DNA from: an uncultured Lachnospira sp.
Lineage (GTDB): Bacteria; Bacillota; Clostridia; Lachnospirales; Lachnospiraceae
Length of the DNA stretch: 64,000 nucleotides
Assembly: GCA_934359185.1 (NCBI GenBank)
Contig: CAKRLE010000002.1
Span: 124,001-188,000 of the forward strand
Direction: 5' to 3'
Positions 45,900 to 54,176 of this stretch are shown here, in pieces. Made by a program: the position numbers and the translations under genes. The notes under the pieces are model-generated. The model saw only the letters and a list, made by a program, of their open reading frames with translations, was not told the origin of the DNA and did not search any database. How positions within the stretch are numbered: position 1 is the first letter of the stretch; each line of letters begins with the position of its first letter.

Positions 45900-46472
45900 T
45901 TATTTTAAAATCTCAAATTCAACCTTTTTATCCTGCATGTTGAAATATTTAAAGAGAACTTTTGCAATGATTTTATCCTTAGTAACATAGTTAGTTGTCT
46001 TCCAGTAACGTGAATCCTTGGAATTATTACGGTTATCACCCATGACAAAGTAGCTGTTTTCTGGAACTATGTAGTAGAGTGTTTCGTATGTATCCATCGG
46101 TTCTCTTATATAAGGCTCATCTATGACCTCTCCGTTGACAGATACATGTCCGTCACTAATCTCTATAACATCACCGGGAATACCGATAACACGCTTGACG
46201 AAATTCTGTGATTCGTCGTCAGGATATTTGAATATAATAATATCGCCTCTCTGTGGATCACTAAAGACGTAGGACAGTCTTAATCCTATCAGCCGGTCAT
46301 GCTCCATGATAGTGTTAGTCATAGAGCCAGTAGGAACTTCGGCATTGACTATAACAAAATGTGTTATTAGAAAAGCTGCAACAAATGCAATTGCGAATAA
46401 TTTAAGGAAACTTAAAAATTCTTTGAGGAAAGCTTTACCAAAAGATTCTTTGCTTTCTGTAGTTTCTTCCAT
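45900..46472 (-). CDS. signal peptidase I, first of a tandem pair
   Basis: 190 aa, with a longer N-terminus than its neighbour (MEETTESKESFGKAF), then a membrane helix. Active-site Ser in VPTGSMTNTI, Lys in QNFVKRVIGIPGDVIEI, and GDNRNNSKDSR. The two proteins are near-identical over long stretches, which points to a recent tandem duplication. AGGTTTTTATTATATGG lies at its start with GGAGGT just upstream. Confidence 0.93.
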   Translation of the reverse strand: MEETTESKESFGKAFLKEFLSFLKLFAIAFVAAFLITHFVIVNAEVPTGSMTNTIMEHDRLIGLRLSYVFSDPQRGDIIIFKYPDDESQNFVKRVIGIPGDVIEISDGHVSVNGEVIDEPYIREPMDTYETLYYIVPENSYFVMGDNRNNSKDSRYWKTTNYVTKDKIIAKVLFKYFNMQDKKVEFEILK

Positions 46473-46489
46473 ATAATAAAAACCTCCAT

Positions 46490-46521
46490 AAAAAAGGCAC
46501 TAAGACTTAGGCCTTAGTGCC
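46490..46521 (-). terminator. intrinsic terminator of htpG
   Basis: On the minus strand GGCACTAAG and CTTAGTGCC form a 9-bp stem with an 8-nt loop, then six T. It lies 30 bp after the htpG stop and isolates it from the signal peptidase genes. Confidence 0.85.
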
Positions 46522-46551
46522 ATCTATACGTATATAATACTATTCTTTGTA

Positions 46552-48546
46552 TTATTTGGCAAGCAATTCCATGATTTTATTGCTTCTTGCTATAAATGCT
46601 GTCATCTGCTCTGGTGTTAATGGAGCGTGGCTTAACAGTGCAAGATCATAGAGCTGCTGGCAGATGATAGGAGTGTTCTCACCATCCTTGTTAGCTAAAA
46701 CATATTTAACAAGATCGTTATTAGCGTTGAGTACAAGTGTCTGTCCCTGACCACCGAACATAGATGGATCCATGCCAGGCATACTGTACATCTTCATCAT
46801 ATCCTGCATTCTTCTGTCCTGCTCAGAGAGAGTAATCATAGAAGAGATAGAAGCATTTTTAAGCTTTGAAACTTCAATCTTTATGTTCTCGTTGTTAAGA
46901 GCTTTCTTGAAAATTTCTGTAAGTGTCTCTGTTTCAGACTTTAACTCATCTTCAGAAGTTTCTTCCTTGAAGCTGTCAGATATATCAGCATCAATTCTTG
47001 CAAAATGAACACCTTCATTCTTGCTCTCAAGAGTAGTGATGAATGGCTGATCTATATTATGTGTAAGTAAGACAGCGTCTATACCTTCTTCCTTGAACAT
47101 GTTAATGTACTGGCTCTGTTCAACTTCATCAGTTACATAGAATACAGTGTTTTCGTGCTTTTCTTTGTTTTCCTCAAGGCATTCCTTTAAAGTGAGATAC
47201 TTGCCATCGATATTCTTAAAGATAATGAAATCGTTCATCTTCTCAGCAAACTTTTCGTCCTTTAAGAAACCAAATTTGATGAATGGATTGATGTCATCCC
47301 AGTATTTCTCGTAGTTTTCCTTATCTGTCTTATACATTCCAGAAAGCTTATCGCCAACTTTTTTAGTAATGTACTCAGAAATCTTCTTAACAAAACCGTC
47401 ATTTTGAAGAGCACTTCTTGATACGTTAAGCGGAAGGTCAGGACAATCAATTACACCCTTTAACAGAAGAAGGAATTCTGGGATAACTTCCTTTATGTTA
47501 TCGGCAACGAATACCTGGTTGTTGTAGAGCTTAATAGTTCCTTCAATTGATTCATATTCTGTATTAATCTTAGGGAAATACAGAATACCTTTCAGGTTAA
47601 ATGGATAATCCATGTTAAGATGAATCCAGAATAAAGGCTCCTTATAATCATTAAATACTTTTCTGTAGAACGCTTTATAGTCATCAGCACTACATTCATT
47701 AGGGTGTTTCGTCCATAATGGATGGATATCATTTAAAGCGACAGGACGGCGGACAATCTTAGCCATCTTCCTTGCTGGAGATTTTTCAATAGTCTTCTTA
47801 GTTCCGTCATCGTTTTCAACTTCTTCTGTAACAGCATCTTTGATAAAAGTCTCAACAACAGTATCAGTGTCAAGAACCTCATCTTCTGGAATGTCGTCAG
47901 TGAGCTGTCCTGCATCCTCGTTAGTAAAGTAGATAGGAACTGGCATGAAAGAGCAGTATTTGTCTATAACTTCCTTAGCTTTATACTCATTGGCAAATTC
48001 ATAACTGTCTTCATTGAGATAAAGAGTAATCTCTGTACCTACAGTAGTCTTATCTGAATCGCTCATGTCGTATTCAGTTCCACCATCACATTCCCAGTGA
48101 ACAGCCTTAGAGCCTTCCTTGAATGAGAGAGTATCAATAGTGACCTTATCTGCGACCATGAATGCTGAATAGAAACCAAGACCAAAGTGTCCTATAATCT
48201 GGTCATCATTAGTTTTGTCCTTATACTTCTCAAGGAATGCCTCTGCTCCTGAAAATGCAATCTGACATATGTATTCGTTAACCTCATCAGCGGTCATACC
48301 AATACCGTTATCAATGATTTTGATTGTTTTTTTGTCGGGACTTACATTGACAAGAAGCTTGTACTCAATATCATCTGGTGCCTCGTATTCACCGATTAAA
48401 TCAAGCTTTTTTAATTTAGTGATAGCATCACATCCGTTAGATATAAGCTCACGATAGAATATGTCGTGATCAGAATACATCCATTTTTTGATTATAGGGA
48501 ATATATTCTGACTGTTAATTGAAAGATTACCATGTTGTGTAGCCAT
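46552..48546 (-). CDS. htpG: Hsp90-type chaperone HtpG
   Basis: 664 aa. N-terminal GHKL ATPase domain (ELISNGCDAITKLK, DNGIGMTADEV, GHFGLGFYSAFMVAD), middle domain with the catalytic-loop Arg (LPLNVSRSALQND) and a C-terminal dimerisation domain. It lacks an MEEVD tail, as bacterial forms do. It assists late folding of client proteins under stress. Promoter and a perfect CIRCE element lie directly upstream (48603-48665), so expression should rise on heat shock when HrcA lets go. Confidence 0.95.
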   Translation of the reverse strand: MATQHGNLSINSQNIFPIIKKWMYSDHDIFYRELISNGCDAITKLKKLDLIGEYEAPDDIEYKLLVNVSPDKKTIKIIDNGIGMTADEVNEYICQIAFSGAEAFLEKYKDKTNDDQIIGHFGLGFYSAFMVADKVTIDTLSFKEGSKAVHWECDGGTEYDMSDSDKTTVGTEITLYLNEDSYEFANEYKAKEVIDKYCSFMPVPIYFTNEDAGQLTDDIPEDEVLDTDTVVETFIKDAVTEEVENDDGTKKTIEKSPARKMAKIVRRPVALNDIHPLWTKHPNECSADDYKAFYRKVFNDYKEPLFWIHLNMDYPFNLKGILYFPKINTEYESIEGTIKLYNNQVFVADNIKEVIPEFLLLLKGVIDCPDLPLNVSRSALQNDGFVKKISEYITKKVGDKLSGMYKTDKENYEKYWDDINPFIKFGFLKDEKFAEKMNDFIIFKNIDGKYLTLKECLEENKEKHENTVFYVTDEVEQSQYINMFKEEGIDAVLLTHNIDQPFITTLESKNEGVHFARIDADISDSFKEETSEDELKSETETLTEIFKKALNNENIKIEVSKLKNASISSMITLSEQDRRMQDMMKMYSMPGMDPSMFGGQGQTLVLNANNDLVKYVLANKDGENTPIICQQLYDLALLSHAPLTPEQMTAFIARSNKIMELLAK

Positions 48547-48602
48547 TATTTATTACCTCACTTGTCTTTAATATAAAATTCTATAATTGTTAACTAAAAC
48601 AT

Positions 48603-48631
48603 AATTTAATACAGTGGGATAGAATAGTCAA
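48603..48631 (-). promoter_or_regulatory. promoter for htpG
   Basis: On the minus strand TTGACT, 17-nt spacer, TAAATT (plus-strand 48626-48631 and 48603-48608). The -35 box begins 7 nt after the CIRCE operator. Confidence 0.7.
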
Positions 48632-48638
48632 GGGAAAA

Positions 48639-48665
48639 TTAGCACTCAAAAGAAATGAGTGCTAA
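48639..48665. promoter_or_regulatory. perfect CIRCE operator (HrcA site)
   Basis: TTAGCACTC, nine bases, GAGTGCTAA: an exact match to the CIRCE consensus bound by the heat-shock repressor HrcA. It overlaps no gene and is placed just upstream of the htpG -35 box. Confidence 0.95.
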
Positions 48666-48720
48666 CAAAAAGGGCGAAAACACAGCAAATATGTGGATTG
48701 CAAGATTTATAAAAAAAGTA

Positions 48721-49218
48721 TTAATTTTCCTCATAGTCAATCTGATAATGCTCAAGAAACAGCTTGATGTAATTGTCAAAGCTGTGTTCAACTGACTTAT
48801 CAAGAGTGAATGTCTTAAGTGATGTTCCAGTGATAACTGAAACGATGTTGTCTTTATATCTTATATTGATAAACAGTCCTTCTATATCGTCATGGCTAAG
48901 AGAAGCTCCGCTGTCCTGAATTATTCGTTCGACAGCTGAATCGGGCATAACGAATATAATCTTCATGCCTGAAGGGACCTTACTTCCTTTGATGAAACTA
49001 AAGCAGAAGGGTTTGATTGTCTTCCAGGGTGTGTAATTCCTGTTATCTAATCCATCATATTCTTCATCGGTATAGAAGCTTCTATTAACACTTCCATCCA
49101 GCGTGAAACTGTATGCCATATTGAGTTCTGCCTGTGATAGCAGCATTGAATCAAATGTATCTTTAATAAGAAGATGTGACATAAATGTTTTAGTATCTTT
49201 AATCTGAAGTGAAATCAT
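48721..49218 (-). CDS. DUF5721-type protein of unknown function
   Basis: 165-aa soluble protein starting MISLQIKDTKTFMSHLLIKD. I recognise it from memory as a DUF5721-type family of Lachnospiraceae; no function is known to me. It is mixed alpha/beta, with a conserved-looking MAYSFTLDGSVNRSFYTDEE and a C-terminal FLEHYQIDYEEN. GGAGGATAAAT precedes the ATG. It sits between the ABC genes and htpG on the same strand, but with CIRCE between it and htpG it is not in the htpG operon. Confidence 0.6.
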   Translation of the reverse strand: MISLQIKDTKTFMSHLLIKDTFDSMLLSQAELNMAYSFTLDGSVNRSFYTDEEYDGLDNRNYTPWKTIKPFCFSFIKGSKVPSGMKIIFVMPDSAVERIIQDSGASLSHDDIEGLFINIRYKDNIVSVITGTSLKTFTLDKSVEHSFDNYIKLFLEHYQIDYEEN

Positions 49219-49259
49219 ATATTTATCCTCCGTGAGTATATAATATTACAGATAGTATA

Positions 49260-50018
49260 TTATGTCAATCTTTTATATAATAATTCTGTGAGATCAACAA
49301 TTTTAAATAATATGATGGACAAGATGCACAAAATTATAATAGCCATGGCAATTGTGTCCATGGCAAATATCTGGCTGCTATATACAATTAAATAGCCAAG
49401 TCCCGACCTTGCAGCTAGAAACTCCCCGATTATAACACCTACGAGACAAAGACCTATTGCAACTTTCATGTTGCTTATGATTGTGCCGATGGATGCTGGA
49501 AGTATAAGCTTTGACAGCATCTGAAGGCGGCTGCTTTTAAAGGTTTTCATGAGCTTGATTTTTTCAGGGTCAGTTTCATTAAAACTGGTATATATATTGA
49601 TAATAGTTCCAAATATTGCAACAGATACAGCAGTCACGATGATTGCTTTCGGGTTATTCCCAAGCCAGACGATTAACATAGGTGCAAGTGCTGATTTAGG
49701 CAGGCTGTTAAGTATTATGAGGAAAGGCTCAAACAACTGCGTTAAGAATGGTGAAAGCCATAGCAGAAGGGCAATTCCAACACCAGCAGAGATTATGATG
49801 GCAAAACTTAAAAACGTTTCACCAAGCGTTACGGCTGTATGCTTTAGTAATACACCATCCTGTATTGAAATACTGAAACAATGTATTATTCGTGATGGCG
49901 AACTGAATATAAATGCATCTATGATACCAGCATCAGCTGTTATTTCCCATATTATTAAAAATGCTATGATAAGAATAAAACGTAAAATACTGATTTTCCA
50001 TTTGTTATATTGTTTCAT
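49260..50018 (-). CDS. ABC transporter permease, NitT/TauT/ThiX type
   Basis: 252 aa, about six membrane helices and the BPD-type permease EAA loop (GEFLAARSGLGYLIVYSSQ). This class imports nitrate, sulfonates, taurine or thiamine precursors with a periplasmic-type binding protein. ATG 50018 has AAGGAG upstream within the ATPase gene's end; the ATPase stop is one base before it. No substrate-binding protein is adjacent, so the cargo is unknown. Confidence 0.85.
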   Translation of the reverse strand: MKQYNKWKISILRFILIIAFLIIWEITADAGIIDAFIFSSPSRIIHCFSISIQDGVLLKHTAVTLGETFLSFAIIISAGVGIALLLWLSPFLTQLFEPFLIILNSLPKSALAPMLIVWLGNNPKAIIVTAVSVAIFGTIINIYTSFNETDPEKIKLMKTFKSSRLQMLSKLILPASIGTIISNMKVAIGLCLVGVIIGEFLAARSGLGYLIVYSSQIFAMDTIAMAIIILCILSIILFKIVDLTELLYKRLT

Positions 50019-50019
50019 A

Positions 50020-50769
50020 TTAATTAATCTCCTTCCATATAGTGTTAAAGTAATAGGAGAATTCTTTGGCACTGCGCGCAGCAAATGGACTGTCATAATC
50101 TGTAGAAAATCTGATTGGAATTGTCTGCTTTACAGTTCCAGGACGTTTGCTTAACACGACAACAGTGCTGCCCATTGATATTGCTTCAGATATGTCATGT
50201 GTTACAAGAATTGCGGTTTTGTTCTGTTCTTTTATTATCTTATAGATGTCATCACTGACCTCAAGACGCGTATTGTAGTCGAGAGCTGAAAATGGTTCAT
50301 CAAGAAGCAGAATGTCTGGTTCAGTTGCAAGTGTTCTTATAAGTGCAACTCTCTGGCGCATCCCACCAGATAAAGATGATGGCTTTGCGTTCCGGAATTC
50401 TGATAATCCGTAATCATTTAACATATCATCAACCTTTTTTAGTTTTTCATCTGTGCATGTTTTGCTAAGTTCTAAGCCTAAGAGTATATTCCTGTATACA
50501 GAACGCCATTCAAACAGACAGTCGCGCTGCAGCATATAACCTATATGAACAGGGGTATCTTTGGAATTAATTACTATATTGCCAGAGTCAGGTTTTAACA
50601 GCCCGGCAATGATGGAAAGAAGAGTAGATTTGCCGCATCCTGATGGACCTACTATAGAAGTGAAGCTTCCAGGCATTATGTCGATTGAGACATGCGACAG
50701 TGCATCTACGTGCTGCTTGGAATCATGATATGAAAAAGATATATCTGATATGGAAAGAAGTGGTTCCAT
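50020..50769 (-). CDS. ABC transporter ATPase, NitT/TauT/ThiZ type
   Basis: 249 aa. Walker A GPSGCGKSTLLS, Q-loop MLQRDCLFEWRSV, signature LSGGMRQRVAL, Walker B ILLLDEPFSALD, switch His in LVTHDISEAI. It is the first gene of the two-gene operon and pairs with the permease that follows by one base. No riboswitch (for example TPP) was seen in the 120 bp upstream. Confidence 0.9.
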   Translation of the reverse strand: MEPLLSISDISFSYHDSKQHVDALSHVSIDIMPGSFTSIVGPSGCGKSTLLSIIAGLLKPDSGNIVINSKDTPVHIGYMLQRDCLFEWRSVYRNILLGLELSKTCTDEKLKKVDDMLNDYGLSEFRNAKPSSLSGGMRQRVALIRTLATEPDILLLDEPFSALDYNTRLEVSDDIYKIIKEQNKTAILVTHDISEAISMGSTVVVLSKRPGTVKQTIPIRFSTDYDSPFAARSAKEFSYYFNTIWKEIN

Positions 50770-50825
50770 TAGCTGGCTCCTTATGATTTCTTAATTTATA
50801 ATATGCAGCATCAGGCGTTAATTGA

Positions 50826-50854
50826 TTGCAAAATGATTGCAATAATAGTATCAT
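50826..50854 (+). promoter_or_regulatory. promoter for the DHH phosphoesterase gene
   Basis: TTGCAA (50826-50831), 17-nt spacer, TATCAT (50849-50854). The spacer carries a second copy of TGATTGCAA, 11-12 bp after the first, which might be an operator. Confidence 0.4.
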
Positions 50855-50890
50855 TACAATGAATACGAAAGCGTATGAGAGGGTAATGGT

Positions 50891-51886
50891 ATGATAGATA
50901 TTGACGAGATGTTAAAATCGATCCGCAATAAGCATGTGTATATCCAGATGCATAATTTTCCAGACCCGGATGCGATTGCCAGTGCATTCGGCCTTCAGTA
51001 TCTGCTTAAAGCAAAAGGTTTTGCTTCAACTATAGTGTATAAGGGAAAGGTGAATCATGGAAGTTCATATTCTATGGTGGCACGTCTTGGAATAGACATT
51101 GTTGAGATACAAGATGTCAATATGACGGCGGATACAGAGATAATGATAGTTGATGCACAGAAGGGTAATGCTAATATATTAGATTTGCCAGGTAGTGAGA
51201 TTGTGTGTTTTGACCATCATAAGACATATGAATCAGTGAAGTATATGTTTTCAGATATCAGACCAGAGGTCGGGGCATGTGCATCTATTATGGCTGAGTA
51301 TATGTTTAATTATGGCGTTGATATAGATACAAGAATGGCAACGGCTCTCCTGTATGGAATTAAAGTTGACACAGCTAATCTTACAAGAGGCGTGTCGCAG
51401 CTTGATCTTGATATGTTTTATAAGCTGTTTAATATGGCTGACCAGAAGATATTAAAAGAATTTGACAGCAGTGTTCTTACTATGGAAGACCTAAAGGCAT
51501 ACAGTCTGGCGATTAACAGTATCAAGACTATCAATAGGACAAGTTTTGCCAATGTTGGATATAACTGTCCGGAAGCAATAGTTGCGGCTGTGTCAGATTT
51601 TATTATGATGCTTGAGACAACTGATAATACAGTTGTATATTCTGTTAAAGATGATGGAATTAAGCTGTCAGTCAGAACTTCAGGCAATATCAATGTGGGC
51701 GATATCGCAAACGAGGCTCTTAAAGGAATCGGCAGCGGCGGTGGACATGAGAATATGTCGGGTGGTTTTGTGCCATATGATCCATCTGTAGAAGCTCCGA
51801 CGGATAATAAGGCGTATATAGATGGATTGATATATGAAATTGAAGAAAGATTTGCAAAACAGATAAAAAAGGCGTATAATAACTAA
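50891..51886 (+). CDS. DHH/DHHA1 phosphoesterase (NrnA-like)
   Basis: 331 aa. The DHH domain contains NFPDPDAIASAFG, the metal-binding IVDAQ, and DHHK in IVCFDHHKTYESV; the DHHA1 domain ends with GIGSGGGHENMSGG. NrnA proteins degrade short oligoribonucleotides and dephosphorylate pAp; the family also includes related phosphodiesterases, so the exact substrate is not certain. The tRNA-Thr gene follows seven bases after the stop, so the two may share a transcript. Confidence 0.88.
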   Translation: MIDIDEMLKSIRNKHVYIQMHNFPDPDAIASAFGLQYLLKAKGFASTIVYKGKVNHGSSYSMVARLGIDIVEIQDVNMTADTEIMIVDAQKGNANILDLPGSEIVCFDHHKTYESVKYMFSDIRPEVGACASIMAEYMFNYGVDIDTRMATALLYGIKVDTANLTRGVSQLDLDMFYKLFNMADQKILKEFDSSVLTMEDLKAYSLAINSIKTINRTSFANVGYNCPEAIVAAVSDFIMMLETTDNTVVYSVKDDGIKLSVRTSGNINVGDIANEALKGIGSGGGHENMSGGFVPYDPSVEAPTDNKAYIDGLIYEIEERFAKQIKKAYNN

Positions 51887-51892
51887 GATGTT

Positions 51893-51965
51893 GCTTCCTT
51901 GGCGTAGCTGGTAGCGCAACTGATTCGTAATCAGTAGGTCGTGGGTTCGAATCCCATAGGAAGCT
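51893..51965 (+). tRNA. tRNA-Thr, anticodon CGT
   Basis: A 73-nt cloverleaf: acceptor GCTTCCT/AGGAAGC, D-stem GCGT/GCGC, anticodon stem ACTGA/TCAGT with loop TTCGTAA (anticodon CGT, reads ACG), T-stem GTGGG/CCCAT with TTCGAAT. The discriminator base is T and CCA is not encoded. Confidence 0.96.
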
Positions 51966-51970
51966 TAATT

Positions 51971-52019
51971 GCAAAATGCCGCTAATGCTGGATAAATACT
52001 AGCATTAGCGGTATTTTGC
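51971..52019 (+). terminator. 19-bp terminator hairpin after tRNA-Thr
   Basis: 51971-51989 pairs with 52001-52019 (one G-U pair, otherwise perfect), 11-nt loop. The internal TATTTT of the right arm provides the T-tract. Confidence 0.75.
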
Positions 52020-52144
52020 TGGTTGGATTATTTATAGAAGTTACTTATTCCTTTAAAAATCAACAGGTTTTTCATATTCATGAATGAAGTGATATAATAT
52101 TTACAAAAGCTATTGAAACTATTTTTGAAATGTGTAATAATTAT

Positions 52145-52257
52145 ATAGGCAATGGAGGATAGTATAGGCTAGGAGTACGCCTTGATGGAGGAAGCATTGG
52201 TGCAAATCCAACAATCTATTGTTTGTGCACTTATCATTATTGATAGGTGCTTTCTTT
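52145..52257 (+). ncRNA. candidate small RNA or attenuated leader
   Basis: A TTGAAA box (52113-52118) and a TAATAA box (52135-52140) could start a transcript near 52147. It would contain hairpins around AGGC/GCCT and GTGCA/TGCAC and end in GCACTTATCA/TGATAGGTGC (52227-52250) followed by TTTCTTT, a clear intrinsic terminator. It lies 44 bp before a 48-aa gene, so it could be an attenuator leader or an independent RNA. It also encodes two very short ATG frames. I do not recognise the family. Confidence 0.4.
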
Positions 52258-52300
52258 GATTAACTAATAAATTAATTAGATAGAAGAGGGGGATGGCATC

Positions 52301-52447
52301 ATGGAAGTATTGAAAATGAAATATGTTGAACCGGATGATTATTTTCCACCAGAATCATGGGAAGAATTAGAAAAAATGAACAGGCTCCGGGAAGAAGAGT
52401 TAAAGAAGCAAAATGATAAACAAAATAAAAAGCAAAACAATAAATAA
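52301..52447 (+). CDS. 48-aa charged small protein
   Basis: Encodes MEVLKMKYVEPDDYFPPESW followed by a Glu/Lys-rich helix and an Asn/Lys/Gln tail. GAGGGGGAT lies 7 nt upstream of ATG 52301, and a terminator-like hairpin overlaps the stop. No family recognised. The good ribosome-binding site and terminator argue that it is a real gene. Its place after a tRNA and a structured RNA would also fit a leftover of an integrated element. Confidence 0.5.
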   Translation: MEVLKMKYVEPDDYFPPESWEELEKMNRLREEELKKQNDKQNKKQNNK

Positions 52448-52499
52448 GAGGCTGGCACCTCAACGATTTTCAATCGATAAAGCGACAGCCCCTTATTTT
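52445..52499 (+). terminator. terminator-like hairpin after the small gene
   Basis: TAAGAGGCTG (52445-52454, including the stop codon) pairs with CAGCCCCTTA (52486-52495) with one mismatch, then TTTT. The loop has a smaller CGATT/AATCG stem. Confidence 0.5.
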
Positions 52500-52524
52500 A
52501 TATCTTACATCGTCTCCATATAGA

Positions 52525-52701
52525 TTAGATAAACTGATTGACATTCTTGTCATACTTATAATCTATAGAATCAAGTCTTTTTATAATATCCTGCTCACTG
52601 ACACAATATGTCTTGCACAATTCTGAAAGAGAAGTGTAATGGTCACGGAGCTGTGTATTGACAAATGATAAAAGCATAACTGGGTCTTTTGGCATATCCA
52701 T
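52525..52701 (-). CDS. DUF4250 family protein
   Basis: 58 aa. MDMPKDPVMLLSFVNTQLRD, then SLSELCKTYCVSEQDIIKRL and a NQF-type ending are the DUF4250 pattern. The N-terminal half is hydrophobic and the rest resembles a small helix-turn-helix. The function is unknown. I choose ATG 52701 because AGGAG lies just upstream; an in-frame ATG at 52731 would put that site inside the gene. Confidence 0.8.
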   Translation of the reverse strand: MDMPKDPVMLLSFVNTQLRDHYTSLSELCKTYCVSEQDIIKRLDSIDYKYDKNVNQFI

Positions 52702-52817
52702 AATTCTCCTTATCTCATTTTCTAAATTCATAATTTACACAAATATTATATATGAAACATATTATTTCGCAAGAGCTTGTGGTAAAATATATTTATATTA
52801 AGAAGGGCTGTTAACGT

Positions 52818-53375
52818 ATGTACACAGGTTATGATTATGAAGAATATTGCTGTGAATATCTAAAAAAACATGGATATAAACATGTCACACAGACACCTAA
52901 ATCAGGCGATCATGGAATTGATATTATCGCAGTTAAACATAGGAAAAAATATGCATTTCAGTGTAAGTATTATGAGAACAAGATAGGTAACAGGGCTGTT
53001 CAGGAAGCGTATACAGGATGCAGCTTCTATGATTGTGATATTCCTGTTGTTATAACTAATTCAACATTTACCAGAAATGCTGTTGTGGAGGCTGAAACAC
53101 TTGGCGTGGAACTTATGGAAGGAATAGAGATTAAGAGAAAACCGCATTATATTATGAGGCTTGCGGTGGCGGCTGTTATTGTGGCGGTAATACTTGAACA
53201 TATGCCGGGAAGCATATCGGGTATGATTGACGATAAGATTACAGACCTGCTGAATAACCATTATGTAATAGCAGCGGGACTTGTGCTTATTGTCTGCTGC
53301 GTTATATATGGCATAATAAAATCTATGCATATATTAAAAAAGAGCAGTGAAGCCGAAATAGACGAAGAAGAGTAA
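52818..53375 (+). CDS. membrane-anchored Mrr-type restriction endonuclease-like protein
   Basis: 185 aa. An N-terminal Mrr-cat nuclease fold: GDHGIDIIAVK (Asp35) and YAFQCKYYENKIGN (Gln48, Lys50) give the D...QxK catalytic pattern. After residue 110 come two membrane helices (about 112-127 and 150-168) and an acidic tail. The nuclease domain should face the cytoplasm. Such proteins may cut modified or foreign DNA at the membrane or process other nucleic acids. No methyltransferase is nearby. Divergent from DUF4250. Confidence 0.75.
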   Translation: MYTGYDYEEYCCEYLKKHGYKHVTQTPKSGDHGIDIIAVKHRKKYAFQCKYYENKIGNRAVQEAYTGCSFYDCDIPVVITNSTFTRNAVVEAETLGVELMEGIEIKRKPHYIMRLAVAAVIVAVILEHMPGSISGMIDDKITDLLNNHYVIAAGLVLIVCCVIYGIIKSMHILKKSSEAEIDEEE

Positions 53376-53476
53376 TAAAACATCAAAAGTATCGGAAATA
53401 TGAATTAGAATATGAATTCTGCAACATACTAAATCTGATATTATAAGCACATCTGATGTGCAGAAATGAGGATGGT

Positions 53477-54160
53477 ATGGGTGCAGATAATAAAACATCG
53501 GATATTAAGGCTGACGATAAAAAAGTTGAGGATTATGGACAGGTCACGCTCAATGGTGGTGAACATGATGATAAGATCCAGCTCATGACAATTATAGGCG
53601 AGATTGAGGGACATGATGTGCTTTCGGCTTCATCCAAGAGTACGAAATATGAGCATATCCTGCCACAGCTTGCGGCTATAGAGGATGACGGTGATGTTAA
53701 GGGAGTGCTTCTTCTTATCAATACTGTTGGAGGAGATGTGAGCGCAGGACTTGCACTTGCGGAGATGATTGCATCTATGAAGACACCGACAGTTTCGCTT
53801 GTACTTGGCGATGCACATAGTATAGGAGTACCGCTTACAGTTAGTGCGGACTATTCATTTATTGCACCGACAGCTACTATGATAGTGCATCCGGTAAGGA
53901 TGAATGGAACAATTATTGGCGCACCACAGACTTTTGATTATTTTAAGATGATTCAGGATAGAATTGTTAATTTTATAGCAGCTCACGCAGATATTGAGGC
54001 TGATGAGCTGGAAAAGATGATGATTAAATCAGGCGTGCTTACCAAAGATCTTGGAACAATTCTTGTCGGACAGCAGGCAGTCGATGCGGGATTGATAGAT
54101 GAGGTTGGCGGAATAAGCGATGCTTTGTGTAAGCTTCGTGAGATGATAAAAGAACACTAA
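53477..54160 (+). CDS. TepA-like ClpP-family serine protease
   Basis: 227 aa. ClpP-fold sequence with the TepA signature: LVLGDAHSIGVPLTVSADYS (nucleophile Ser), ATMIVHPVRMNG (His) and a downstream Asp-rich helix. TepA of Bacillus is a soluble ClpP relative reported to aid protein export or germination-protein turnover; the exact role is unsettled. ATG 53477 has GAGG about 5 nt upstream; the acidic N-terminus (about 30 residues) is variable. The radical SAM gene follows after 16 bp. Confidence 0.82.
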   Translation: MGADNKTSDIKADDKKVEDYGQVTLNGGEHDDKIQLMTIIGEIEGHDVLSASSKSTKYEHILPQLAAIEDDGDVKGVLLLINTVGGDVSAGLALAEMIASMKTPTVSLVLGDAHSIGVPLTVSADYSFIAPTATMIVHPVRMNGTIIGAPQTFDYFKMIQDRIVNFIAAHADIEADELEKMMIKSGVLTKDLGTILVGQQAVDAGLIDEVGGISDALCKLREMIKEH

Positions 54161-54176
54161 GGAGATATGGATAATT

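Noticed and set aside
52171..52257. Tiny hydrophobic frame (starts MEEALVQIQQS) in the candidate small RNA as a type I toxin
   Set aside because: It has a suitable length and hydrophobic middle, but no known toxin family pattern and no antisense promoter that I can identify.
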